Below, piece by piece: positions 18,305-26,221 of a stretch of DNA of 64,000 nucleotides (positions are counted from its first letter, which is position 1; the number at the start of each line of letters is the position of its first letter). Below the pieces are notes generated by a model. The model was given only the letters and a program-made list of their open reading frames with translations, did no database searches and was not told the DNA's origin. The position numbers were made by a program, and so were the translations under genes. The stretch is taken from the NCBI GenBank assembly GCA_963809875.1, contig CAWELC010000006.1:496001-560000 (forward strand). The letters are read 5' to 3'. The stretch comes from JAFGAS01 sp963809875. GTDB taxonomy: Bacteria > Desulfobacterota > Zymogenia > Zymogenales > Zymogenaceae.

Positions 18305-18787
18305 ATGCTGAAGAATGCCGTAATCTTCATGCTCGTCACGATTATCCTGCTGATTGTCTCTTTCATGCTTGACAGGGACAAGACGATTCAGGGGGTCAAG
18401 AAGGGTCTTCGGATGTTCTGGCTCATCGCCATGCCGTTCCTGAATATACTGATCCTGATTGCCGTGATAATGTCGGTGATCCCGCCCTCCCTGATACGGA
18501 CCTACCTGGGCGCGGGCTCGGGGATCTGGGGACCCCTGGCGGCGGCGTTGATCGGCTCCGTCACCCTCATCCCCGGTTTCATCTCCTACCCGATCGCCGC
18601 GTTCCTGGTCAAGGACGGCGCCTCGTACACGACGGTGGCGACCTTCATGACGACCCTGATGATGGTGGGGATCGTCACGCTGCCCCTGGAGATACGCTAT
18701 TTCGGGAAAAGGGTCGCAATCCTCAGGAATATCCTCAATTTTGTCGCCGCCATCGCTATCGGGGTGATGGTCGGGATCATACTGTGA
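18305..18787 (+). CDS. Permease half-protein, N-terminal type (ArsP/DUF318-like)
   Basis: A 160-residue protein with about four or five hydrophobic helices. The segment SVTLIPGFISYPIAAFLVKDG resembles the repeat unit of DUF318/ArsP permeases, but the protein is only about half their usual length. The ATG at 18305 is preceded by AGGGGA; the open frame extends upstream to 18221 without a site. The next half-gene begins inside its stop codon region (GTGA), so the two chains are made together and probably pair as one transporter. Substrate: an arsenical or another toxic metal species, inferred from the island. Confidence 0.75.
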   Translation: MLKNAVIFMLVTIILLIVSFMLDRDKTIQGVKKGLRMFWLIAMPFLNILILIAVIMSVIPPSLIRTYLGAGSGIWGPLAAALIGSVTLIPGFISYPIAAFLVKDGASYTTVATFMTTLMMVGIVTLPLEIRYFGKRVAILRNILNFVAAIAIGVMVGIIL

Positions 18788-19302
18788 AAGAGATCTTGAA
18801 AAAATATCTCGTGCCGTCCGTCTTTCTGGCGGCGATTGCCGTGTCCTTCCTGGTCGACTTTCAGCCGGGCAAGGCTGTCTTTTCCCATTTCGTCGACTAC
18901 TTCCTCGAGATGATGGCTTTTATCCCCTTTCTCTTTATCATCATCGGCCTGTTTGACGTCTGGTTTCCCCGCGAGATGGTCCAGCGGCACGTCGGGGACG
19001 AATCGGGCCTGCGGGGCATGATGCTGGTCATAATTCTGGCGATGTTCCAGGCGGGGCCGCTCTACGCGGCATTCCCGGTCGCCGCACTGCTTTACAAAAA
19101 GGGCGCGAGCGTCAGGAATATCTTTGTCTACCTCGGGGCCTTCTCCACCCTCAAGATACCCATGCTCGGGATGGAGATCGGTTTCCTGGGCCCGGAATTC
19201 ACGCTGGTTCGCACGCTGGTGTCGCTGCCCCTCTTCATCGGGATCGCCTACCTGATGGAATGGTACCTGAAGGATAAGGATTTCCGCATCAACGAAGTGT
19301 AA
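18784..19302 (+). CDS. Permease half-protein, C-terminal type (ArsP/DUF318-like)
   Basis: A 172-residue membrane protein starting at GTG 18784, overlapping the previous stop by 4 bases. It has about five helices and the segment AMFQAGPLYAAFPVAALLYKKG, which mirrors GSVTLIPGFISYPIAAFLVKDG of the first half. The two are thus paralogous halves of a two-fold pseudo-symmetric permease. The full-length relative is encoded next, at 19336. No CSC motif is present here. A functional heterodimer is inferred, not shown. Confidence 0.75.
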   Translation: MKEILKKYLVPSVFLAAIAVSFLVDFQPGKAVFSHFVDYFLEMMAFIPFLFIIIGLFDVWFPREMVQRHVGDESGLRGMMLVIILAMFQAGPLYAAFPVAALLYKKGASVRNIFVYLGAFSTLKIPMLGMEIGFLGPEFTLVRTLVSLPLFIGIAYLMEWYLKDKDFRINEV

Positions 19303-19335
19303 TTGCTTGTATTTGAATCTCAGTAAGGAACAACG

Positions 19336-20643
19336 ATGAACTGGAAACAAGAATATAAGATACTGCTCCTGATGATCGCCGTCTTTCTCGGCCTCTACTT
19401 TCTGCCGCTGGGCCTGCCCCGGTTTGACAACGCTATCTTTGAGGCCCTGGCCCTGGCGAAATGGTATACGCGGGAGCACGTGCTGCTCTGTCTGATCCCG
19501 GCCTTTTTCATCGCCGGGGCGATCGCCGTATTCGTGAGCCAGGATTCGGTCATGAAATATCTCGGCGCGGGGGCAAACAAGGTCCTCGCCTACGGGGTGG
19601 CTTCGGTCTCCGGCTCGGTGCTGGCCGTATGCTCCTGCACGGTGATGCCGCTCTTCGCCGGTATCTACCGGATGGGCGCGGGGCTGGGGCCGGCGTCGGC
19701 CTTCCTCTACTCGGGGCCGGCCATCAACGTCCTGGCAATCATCCTCACGGCGCGAATCCTCGGCCTGGAGATGGGGATCGCCCGGACGGTAGGGGCGGTC
19801 TCCCTCTCGATCGTCATCGGGCTTCTTATGCACTTCATTTTCAGGAAGGAAGAGGTCGATCGAGTTGCCGCTCTTGCCTCGCTTCCCGTCTCCGATCCGA
19901 AGAGGTCATTATGGCAGAATGCCCTTTTCTTCTTCGTCCTCGTGGCAATCCTCATTTTCGCCACATGGAGCAGTCCCGAGGGTTCGACGGGATTTTTTGC
20001 CCTGATCTATTCGGTCAAATGGATACTGGTTTCCCTTTTTGGCGCGGGGCTGGGCCTCATCCTCATCGGCTGGTTCGGCGTGAAATGGCTTTGGGTGGCG
20101 CTTGCCGCCGCGGGCGTCGCGGTGGCGGCGCTGATAGCGCCCGGCTATCCATTGGTCCCGTTTGTCGTCGGGGTGGCGGGTCTTTCGATTATCACCGCTT
20201 CCGATAAGGGGGAGGCCAACGCGTGGTTTTCCTCGACGTGGGATTTCGCGAAGTTGATTTTACCTCTTCTCATCCTTGGCGTGCTGGTCGCGGGTTTTCT
20301 GCTCGGACGTCCGGGCCACGAGGGGATTATCCCCTCGGCATGGGTGGCATGGGCCGTGGGCGGCAATTCGCTGTGGGCAAATCTCTTTGCCGCCGTGGCG
20401 GGGGCCTTCATGTATTTTGCAACCCTCACGGAGGTGCCCATCCTCCAGGGGCTCATGGGTGCCGGGATGGGCAAGGGGCCGGCGCTGTCGCTGCTTCTGG
20501 CGGGGCCTGCGCTATCATTGCCGAGCATGCTGATAATCAGGAGTGTTATCGGGACGAAGAAGATGCTCGTGTATGTTTCGTTGGTCGTGCTCTTTTCTAC
20601 GATCAGCGGGTTGATTTACGGGTCGCTCTTCGCCCAGGTGTGA
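19336..20643 (+). CDS. arsP: ArsP-like permease (DUF318)
   Basis: A 435-residue polytopic membrane protein of the ArsP_1/DUF318 family, whose characterised members export trivalent organoarsenicals. The conserved cysteine pair is present (Cys99 and Cys101 in AVCSCTVMPLFAGI), followed by YSGPAINVLAIILTARIL and, in the second half, EVPILQGLMGAGMGKGPALS and LAGPALSLPSMLIIRSVIG. About ten to twelve helices are visible. It lies 33 bases after the half-permeases in an arsenic island. Substrate assignment rests on family and context. Confidence 0.85.
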   Translation: MNWKQEYKILLLMIAVFLGLYFLPLGLPRFDNAIFEALALAKWYTREHVLLCLIPAFFIAGAIAVFVSQDSVMKYLGAGANKVLAYGVASVSGSVLAVCSCTVMPLFAGIYRMGAGLGPASAFLYSGPAINVLAIILTARILGLEMGIARTVGAVSLSIVIGLLMHFIFRKEEVDRVAALASLPVSDPKRSLWQNALFFFVLVAILIFATWSSPEGSTGFFALIYSVKWILVSLFGAGLGLILIGWFGVKWLWVALAAAGVAVAALIAPGYPLVPFVVGVAGLSIITASDKGEANAWFSSTWDFAKLILPLLILGVLVAGFLLGRPGHEGIIPSAWVAWAVGGNSLWANLFAAVAGAFMYFATLTEVPILQGLMGAGMGKGPALSLLLAGPALSLPSMLIIRSVIGTKKMLVYVSLVVLFSTISGLIYGSLFAQV

Positions 20644-20701
20644 AAACCATAATCCAGAGGTGATCCTCAGGGATTGCTTTCACAGAAATAGGAGTAACGT
20701 G

Positions 20702-20935
20702 ATGAAGAAAATCCAGATACTCGGCATGGGCTGCGCCAAGTGTAATCGACTCCAGGAAAATGCCGAGGCCGCGGCAAAGGAGCTCGGCATCGACTATGAG
20801 ATCGAAAAGGTAAACGACATCGACAAGATCATGTCCTTCGGCGTGATGACGACGCCGGCGCTGGCAATTGACGGCGTGGTGAAGGCCGCGGGCAAGCTCC
20901 TGACGCCTGACGAGATCAAGGAGTTTCTAAAGTAG
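20702..20935 (+). CDS. Small thioredoxin-like redox-active disulfide protein
   Basis: This 77-residue protein of the TM0996/MTH895 glutaredoxin-like family has the active site MGCAKCNRLQ near residues 9-16, a cis-proline segment MTTPALAIDG and a final LLTPDEIKEFLK. GGAG precedes the ATG at 20702. Such genes commonly follow DUF318 permeases, and the protein may hand reducing equivalents or the metalloid to the permease. That coupling is inferred. Confidence 0.85.
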   Translation: MKKIQILGMGCAKCNRLQENAEAAAKELGIDYEIEKVNDIDKIMSFGVMTTPALAIDGVVKAAGKLLTPDEIKEFLK

Positions 20936-21013
20936 GCCCGGCGTATTTCCGCCTCCTCTCAACGACGGGATTGCGGACACAAATCCAGGCAGTCTGCACG
21001 AAGGAGCAGAAAC

Positions 21014-21394
21014 ATGAGCACGAAAGACGAATGTCAATGCGGGGAAGGGACAAGGCTGATCTTTCCCTGTTCCGGCTCCGCCGACGTGGGTGAGATCGCC
21101 GACCGTGCCGCGCGGAAATTGACTCGGGAGGGCGCGGGAAAGATGTCGTGTCTTGCCGGCATCGGCGGCGGGGTGTCGGGTATGATCGAATCGGCCAAGG
21201 GCGCCTCCCGGGTGCTTGCCGTCGACGGCTGCCCCATCGACTGCGCCAGGAAGACGCTGGAGAAGGCGGGCATCACCGATTTCGTCCACCTTCGGGTCAG
21301 CGACCATGGAATGAAAAAGGGGCAGTCTCCGGTCTCCGACGAGAATATCATAGTCATCGTGGATAAAGGCGCGGCGCTCCTCATGGGCCGTTGA
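21014..21394 (+). CDS. DGC-domain putative zinc-binding protein
   Basis: The 126-residue protein carries the DGC domain: a first cysteine in FPCSGSADVGEIAD, CLAGIGGGVSG, the eponymous VDGCPIDCARKTLEKAG and a late SDENIIVIVDKG. AAGGAG precedes the ATG. Proteins of this family bind zinc or another metal through conserved cysteines; their biochemical role is not settled. It sits between the small thioredoxin and fmdE in the arsenic island. Confidence 0.82.
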   Translation: MSTKDECQCGEGTRLIFPCSGSADVGEIADRAARKLTREGAGKMSCLAGIGGGVSGMIESAKGASRVLAVDGCPIDCARKTLEKAGITDFVHLRVSDHGMKKGQSPVSDENIIVIVDKGAALLMGR

Positions 21395-21508
21395 CGGATA
21401 CGGCTCTGCCGATGCTGCGCCGGAAGCACGGTCACAGCAAGAACCCGGCTGGTGCCGCGCGGTCCCGCTCGTTACCGCGTTAATGCGAACAAAGCAAAGG
21501 AGAAAATG

Positions 21509-22135
21509 ATGAAAACACAATTCGTACCGCCGGAATGGGCGTTCGAGTTTCATGGGCATCGCTGTCCTTTCATGCCGATCGGCTACCGGATGGGGATGCT
21601 CGCAATGGCAAGGCTTGGAGTCGAGAGGGAGAAAGACCACGGCTTTTTCATATTCCCCGAGATGGGAGAAGGCCACCCGCAGAGCTGCATGATGGACGGT
21701 ATGCAGGCCGCAACCGGCGCGACCTACGGCAAGGTCCTGATGGCCAAGACCTTCTACGGCAAACTGGCCGCGACCTTTTATCACCCCAAGAAAGGGGCCG
21801 TCCGCTTTTCCCTCACCCCGGCATTTCTGGACGCAATGGGCAAATTCGAATTCTTCGCATACCGCAAACGCGGCGTGGAGCCGTCGGGCATCCCCTCTGC
21901 GGTCGGCGATGAGGTCATCGACTGGATTGCCGAACAGCCGGACGACGCGGTCTTTAAGATCGAGGATAAACCGGACTTCACCTATACGCCGGTAAAGGGT
22001 TCGTTCAATAAGACGCTCTGTACTGAATGCGGAGAGTACGTATTCGATCGGTTCGTGCGGATAAGAGACGGCAAACCTGTATGCATACCCTGCTCGGGAT
22101 ATGAAAAAACGGTCAAGCGGGAGAGCGGTGCATGA
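21509..22135 (+). CDS. FmdE-family protein with C-terminal zinc ribbon
   Basis: The N-terminal two thirds is an FmdE domain with FHGHRCPFMPIGYRMG, GEGHPQSCMMDGMQAATG and ATYGKVLM. The C-terminal part has CTECGEYVF and CIPC, a four-cysteine zinc ribbon. It has 208 residues. AAAGGAG precedes two adjacent ATGs (21506 and 21509); the second has better spacing. FmdE proteins are linked to molybdenum formylmethanofuran dehydrogenase, but many, like this one, stand in unrelated metal clusters with unknown function. Its stop overlaps the TauE start as ATGA. Confidence 0.82.
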   Translation: MKTQFVPPEWAFEFHGHRCPFMPIGYRMGMLAMARLGVEREKDHGFFIFPEMGEGHPQSCMMDGMQAATGATYGKVLMAKTFYGKLAATFYHPKKGAVRFSLTPAFLDAMGKFEFFAYRKRGVEPSGIPSAVGDEVIDWIAEQPDDAVFKIEDKPDFTYTPVKGSFNKTLCTECGEYVFDRFVRIRDGKPVCIPCSGYEKTVKRESGA

Positions 22136-22875
22136 CGGCGATTATCGCAGGGATCATCACGTTTGCGTTCACGACACTGCTCACCATCGCGGGGGTGGGC
22201 GCGGCATTCATCCTGATCCCCGTCTTTATCGCGCTTGGGATCGAGCTTCACGCGGCGATGGCCACGGCCCTGCTGCTGAACTCGATCAGTATGTCGGTCG
22301 CCTCCGTTAATTTTATCAGACGTAAGCTGGTCGTATGGCGAATCGCGATTCCGATTCTCATCATCGCCAGCGCGCTCTCTCCCATCGGCGCGCGAGTGAG
22401 CCAGCAGCTTGACAAAAACCTGCTGCTCTGGATGTTCGTGGGTTTCCTGGTTTTCGCGGCGGCGATGATGCTCTTTTACACTCCCCGGCTTAAGGAGGAC
22501 TCCTACAAAACGGGGACGCTTCTGGGGGTTGGAATGAGCGTCGGCGGCGTTGCCGGGTTTCTGGGTGGCCTGCTCGGGGTGGGCGGCGGAAACTTCATCG
22601 TGCCTGCGCTGGTGGGATTTGGATTTGACCCCAAGAAGGCCTCGGCGACCACCGCATTTGTGGTGATCTTTGCGTCATTCGCGGGCTTCCTGGGGCACGT
22701 AACGCTCGGCGGGATGAACTACTCATTGCTTGCCTTCACCGCGATCGGCTCGGCCGCCGGAGCCGCTCTCGGGTCTTATCTCATGTCCGATAAGCTCAAG
22801 GGAAGGCAGGTCAAGATTATCATCGGCCTCGTCTTGATCGGTATTGCCGTTAAGATGATCTGGGATCTCCTGTAG
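22132..22875 (+). CDS. TauE/SafE family anion permease
   Basis: A 247-residue membrane protein with about eight helices and the two TauE half-repeats: TIAGVGAAFILIPVFIALG in the first and GFLGGLLGVGGGNFIVPALVG in the second. The family moves sulfite, sulfonates and similar organic or inorganic anions, usually outward. It is coupled to the FmdE gene by an ATGA overlap and is followed by arsC after 74 bases. An arsenical or sulfur-oxyanion substrate is possible but not demonstrated. Confidence 0.85.
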   Translation: MTAIIAGIITFAFTTLLTIAGVGAAFILIPVFIALGIELHAAMATALLLNSISMSVASVNFIRRKLVVWRIAIPILIIASALSPIGARVSQQLDKNLLLWMFVGFLVFAAAMMLFYTPRLKEDSYKTGTLLGVGMSVGGVAGFLGGLLGVGGGNFIVPALVGFGFDPKKASATTAFVVIFASFAGFLGHVTLGGMNYSLLAFTAIGSAAGAALGSYLMSDKLKGRQVKIIIGLVLIGIAVKMIWDLL

Positions 22876-22949
22876 CGTTCCGGACGGCCGGGCTACGGGA
22901 GAGCGAGTGTGAGTTCAATCGTAAGCGATAGACGGAGGAAGGAGCCGCT

Positions 22950-23375
22950 ATGGTGAGTAAGAAAGTACTCTTTGTCTGTGTCCACAACAGCGCCCGGAGC
23001 CAGATGGCCGAGGCGTTCCTGAATAAGCTGGGCGGAGAACGCTTCGAGGTCGAGAGCGCGGGGCTCGAGCCCACCGTGATCAATCCCCTGGCGATAGAAG
23101 TCATGCGGGAGGTCGGCATCGACATCTCCCGAAACAGGACCCGGGACGTCTTTGAGCTCTTCAAGGCGGGGAGAAAATACGACTACGTCATCACCGTCTG
23201 CGACGAGGCCTCCGGCCAGCGCTGTCCCCTCTTTCCGGGGAAGGCCGAGCGGCTGCATTGGAGCTTAGCCGATCCGTCCGCGTTCACCGGTACCCGTGAG
23301 GAAAAGTTGACGCGGATGAGAATGCTGAGAGACGACATAAAGAAAATGGTCCAAGAGTGGCTATTGAACTGCTGA
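22950..23375 (+). CDS. arsC: Arsenate reductase, thioredoxin-coupled low-MW phosphatase type
   Basis: This 141-residue ArsC reduces As(V) to As(III). The phosphatase-like P-loop is VCVHNSARSQMAE with nucleophile Cys10. The redox relay cysteines are Cys84 (ITVCDEA) and Cys92 (QRCPLFPG), as in the Staphylococcus pI258/Bacillus type regenerated by thioredoxin, not the glutaredoxin-linked E. coli type. DPSAFTG near residue 110 is also typical. A good Shine-Dalgarno precedes ATG 22950. A thioredoxin-like gene follows, and the As(III) efflux protein ACR3 lies downstream. Confidence 0.93.
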   Translation: MVSKKVLFVCVHNSARSQMAEAFLNKLGGERFEVESAGLEPTVINPLAIEVMREVGIDISRNRTRDVFELFKAGRKYDYVITVCDEASGQRCPLFPGKAERLHWSLADPSAFTGTREEKLTRMRMLRDDIKKMVQEWLLNC

Positions 23376-23524
23376 TTAGGGTGCAGGCGCTTATTCAGAA
23401 ACTGAAGGAGAGAAACGAGAACAAAATATGAAGGGTTTACAGCTTCGGCTTGTTGATGTACTCAACGCTTAGTAATTGGCTCGACATGAGGGAATAAAAG
23501 ATAGCAAGAAATGGGAGAAAGTGC

Positions 23525-23983
23525 ATGATGGAGAAATCTCAGTCCAAGAAAGGCCGGCTTCGAATTCCTTCCGCAGTAAGGATCATCCTGTTGGTGGTGG
23601 TTGTATTCGTGGCGGCAGGTGTGTTATACATCTCCGCGATAGGGCCAGGCGCAATTCCGAAGAATGACGGGTTAAGCGATAACACCGCCGTCGCTGCGGA
23701 TTCGCTTCCCGTCCTTGTTGACCTGGGTGCCGACCGATGCGTACCCTGCAAGATGATGGCGCCGATTCTCGAGGAGATCAAGAAGGAATACAAGGGGAAA
23801 CTTGACGTTGTCTTCTACGACGTATGGAAAGACCCCGCTCCCGCCGAGAAATACAGGATACGGGGCATCCCGACGCAGATATTCCTTGATGAAACGGGAA
23901 AGGAGCTCTATCGTCACGCGGGCTATTTATCAAAAGAAGATATATTGCGTAAATGGAGGGAACTCGGTTATGATCTCCGATAG
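23525..23983 (+). CDS. Membrane-anchored thioredoxin-like protein
   Basis: A 152-residue protein with an N-terminal membrane anchor (about residues 19-40) and an exported thioredoxin fold: the active site RCVPCKMMAPILEEIKKEY, a cis-proline in IRGIPTQIFLDETGKE and a C-terminal helix. Location outside the membrane means it is unlikely to reduce cytoplasmic ArsC. Its place before the ArsF- and ArsG-like genes suggests it works with the DsbD/CcdA-like protein encoded at 24676, which could pass electrons across the membrane. Confidence 0.85.
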   Translation: MMEKSQSKKGRLRIPSAVRIILLVVVVFVAAGVLYISAIGPGAIPKNDGLSDNTAVAADSLPVLVDLGADRCVPCKMMAPILEEIKKEYKGKLDVVFYDVWKDPAPAEKYRIRGIPTQIFLDETGKELYRHAGYLSKEDILRKWRELGYDLR

Positions 23984-24099
23984 GAACCGGTGTCCCGCGG
24001 CTAAGAGGTGTGCTTTTTCACGCCGTCATGTGACGAGAGAGGACAAAAGCAAAACGCGGTAGTATCGTACCGCTCGTACATCCGAGGAGTTGTTAGCTC

Positions 24100-24679
24100 A
24101 TGAAACCAAAGACCATCGTCACCATAATCCTGCTGCTTTTCGTCGCGGCCAGCGTCGCCTATCTTGCGGTAGGAGCACTCTGGAAAAGCCCGGACATTAA
24201 AACAGCTCCTGCCGTTCCTACCGCAACGGCTCCCCTATCGGCGGTGTCCCCGGCGACCGATCCCGCCGTGGACAGGCCGTCTACGGACGCCTCTCCCACG
24301 GAGAAACCGAAGCCTGCCGTCGAGACCTCACCGGACACCTACATCGTTGTCTACTACTTCCACGGATACTACCGATGTATCACCTGCAAGACGATCGAGA
24401 TGTATACGCGGGAGGCAGTCAACGAGGCCTTCCTCAAGGAGCTCGGCAACGGCAGCCTTCACCTGCGCGTTCTCAATATGCAGGACCCGGTCAACGAAGG
24501 CGTACGTGAAGGACTTCGGATTGGAATACTATGTTGTAGTGCTCGAAGAGGTTGTGGACGGAAAACGCGTCCAATGGAAAAAGCTGGAGGGCGTATGGGA
24601 CCTCCTCAAGGACAAGGATGCGTTCAAGAAATACGTCATAAGCGAGACGAGGGCGTACCTGAAGGAGATCGGCCGATGA
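24100..24679 (+). CDS. arsF: ArsF-like thioredoxin-fold protein (frame broken once as assembled)
   Basis: The protein has an N-terminal signal anchor (IILLLFVAASVAYLAV), a Pro/Thr/Ala-rich linker, and a thioredoxin-like domain with YYRCITCKTIEMYTREAV. One extra base near 24496-24502 (in a GAAGG run) shifts the frame. The rest (KDFGLEYYVVVLEEV to the end) follows in the next frame to 24679, about 192 residues in all. It resembles ArsF, named in Shewanella as part of the ArsEFG system for nitro-aromatic arsenicals. It overlaps the ArsG-like gene as ATGA. Assignment rests on domain type plus adjacency. Confidence 0.7.
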
Positions 24680-25368
24680 CCGACCTTATCGTTGCCATCG
24701 CCTCCGCGTTCTGGCTGGGGATACTCACGACGGTCAGCCCCTGTCCCCTGGCGACCAACATCGCCGCCGTATCGTACGTCGGGAGAAACGTCACAAGCTC
24801 CTGGAGAGTCTTTCTTTCAGGCCTTCTCTATACGCTGGGGAGAACGGCGGTCTACGTTATCATCGGAATGATCCTGGTCAAGAGCCTCTTGGCGGCCGTG
24901 AATCTATCCTTTTTTCTCCAAAACAACGTCAACAAGATTCTTGGCCCCATCCTCATTATAGTAGGAATGGTCCTGGTCGGGTTGATCAATTTTAACGTCT
25001 CCGGGTTCGGTCAGAGCAAGCGGCTTGAGCGGTGGGTCGACGCCCTCGGTCTGGGCGGGGCGTTCCTCCTGGGGGCCGTCTTTGCGCTCTCGTTCTGCCC
25101 GGTCTCGGCGGCGCTCTTTTTCGGGAGCCTGATTCCCATTGCCGTGGCCAGCGGATCGGTCGTAATCGTCCCCTCCGCCTACGGTGCGGCCACGGGCCTG
25201 CCGGTGCTGGCCTTCGCGGTGCTGCTGGCCGCCGGGGTAAAACAGATCACACCGATATTCGACACGATCATCCGGTATGAGGTATGGATCAGGCGCATCA
25301 CCGGGATCGTCTTTATCCTCGTGGGGATTTACTACTGCCTCATATACGTCTTTCGGATTTATGGTTAA
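24676..25368 (+). CDS. arsG: ArsG-like CcdA/DsbD-type membrane protein
   Basis: A 230-residue membrane protein of the cytochrome-c-biogenesis CcdA fold with about six helices and two half-repeats: TTVSPCPLATNIAAVSYVG in the first and FALSFCPVSAALFFGSLIP in the second, each with the typical Cys-Pro. GLPVLAFAVLLAAGVK ends the domain. Relatives in arsenic clusters are called ArsG and export aromatic amino-arsenicals; classical CcdA relatives carry electrons across the membrane. Adjacency to two exported CXXC proteins fits either. The ATG lies inside the ArsF stop. Confidence 0.75.
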   Translation: MTDLIVAIASAFWLGILTTVSPCPLATNIAAVSYVGRNVTSSWRVFLSGLLYTLGRTAVYVIIGMILVKSLLAAVNLSFFLQNNVNKILGPILIIVGMVLVGLINFNVSGFGQSKRLERWVDALGLGGAFLLGAVFALSFCPVSAALFFGSLIPIAVASGSVVIVPSAYGAATGLPVLAFAVLLAAGVKQITPIFDTIIRYEVWIRRITGIVFILVGIYYCLIYVFRIYG

Positions 25369-25455
25369 GCTGGTGCTATGCAACTACTATACGTCTCAGC
25401 TCGTTTATAGGTAAACCGGCATAAAAAAACCCCGCGGGGAGAGAAATATAGTTAC

Positions 25456-25605
25456 ATGAAAACGAAGACGATTGTTACCGGTGCCCTGCTTCTGTTCGTC
25501 GCGGCCGGCGCGGCTTATCCGACCGTGGGTGAAGCCGGGGGGAAGACGGGCGGCCAATCCGCGCCCACCGGCAGTACCCGTCGAAATATGAACAATCAAA
25601 CCTAA
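25456..25605 (+). CDS. Short ORF duplicating the ArsF N-terminus
   Basis: A 49-residue frame from ATG 25456 to TAA 25605. Its first 30 residues closely match the start of the ArsF-like protein at 24100: MKTKTIVTGALLLFVAAG against MKPKTIVTIILLLFVAAS, with matching DNA (TTCGTCGCGGCC in both). The thioredoxin part is missing, and a short Gly/Thr-rich tail follows. It is either a remnant of a duplicated arsF or a small exported peptide. A weak GAGAGAAAT lies upstream. Confidence 0.5.
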   Translation: MKTKTIVTGALLLFVAAGAAYPTVGEAGGKTGGQSAPTGSTRRNMNNQT

Positions 25606-25621
25606 TAGCGAGGAATTGGCT

Positions 25622-26200
25622 ATGAAACTCGACCTTCCGGCACAAACGATATTGCTTCCCTCTCCGGTGCTCATCATTGGGACATATGGCTCCGACGGCA
25701 AGCCCAATATCATGAACGCCGCCTGGGGAGGAATCGCGTCAAGCAAGCCGCCCTGTATCAGCGTGTCTCTCAGGGAGGCGACGCTCAGCTATCACAACAT
25801 CAAAGAGACCTCGGCCTTTACCGTAAATATTCCCTCTGAAAAGTATTTCAGGGAGGCCGATTTTGTCGGCATGGTGTCGGGAAGAGAGCACGATAAATTC
25901 AAGGAGACCGGCCTCACTCCCGAAAAGAGCAAACTGGTCAATGCCCCGATCGTAAAAGAATTTCCCTATGCCCTTGAATGCCGACTGGTCAGACAGATCG
26001 ACCTTGGCTCGCACACAATGTTCATCGGAGAAATTGTCGGGATGGTCGCCGACGGCGAGGCTCTCAATCCACATCAGCTTCCGGATATCGAGAAGGTGCG
26101 GCCGATGCTGTGGGGTTCGTTCGGCAGTCCGGCATATTATGGTATCGGCGACAAACTCGGCATCGCGTTCACTGTTGGAAAGGAATTAAAGCGGAACTAG
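25622..26200 (+). CDS. Flavin reductase-like FMN-binding split-barrel protein
   Basis: A 192-residue protein of the flavin reductase (FMN-binding split barrel) family, with PSPVLIIGTYGSDGKPNIMNAAW at the start, PPCISVSLREATLSYHNIKE and SAFTVNIPS, all typical FMN-contacting segments. GAGGA precedes ATG 25622; an in-frame TTG at 25616 is less likely. In this island it could supply or use reduced flavin, for example for reduction of nitro groups on organoarsenicals, but that is only inferred from its place between ArsG and ACR3. Confidence 0.85.
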   Translation: MKLDLPAQTILLPSPVLIIGTYGSDGKPNIMNAAWGGIASSKPPCISVSLREATLSYHNIKETSAFTVNIPSEKYFREADFVGMVSGREHDKFKETGLTPEKSKLVNAPIVKEFPYALECRLVRQIDLGSHTMFIGEIVGMVADGEALNPHQLPDIEKVRPMLWGSFGSPAYYGIGDKLGIAFTVGKELKRN

Positions 26201-26221
26201 ACTCGTTTGGAGGAGGACGGC

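Noticed and set aside
25425..25445. Terminator after the ArsG-like gene (A-run with CCCCGCGGGG)
   Set aside because: The palindrome has almost no loop and the A-run precedes it on the plus strand; at best it is weak on the minus strand, where no gene ends.
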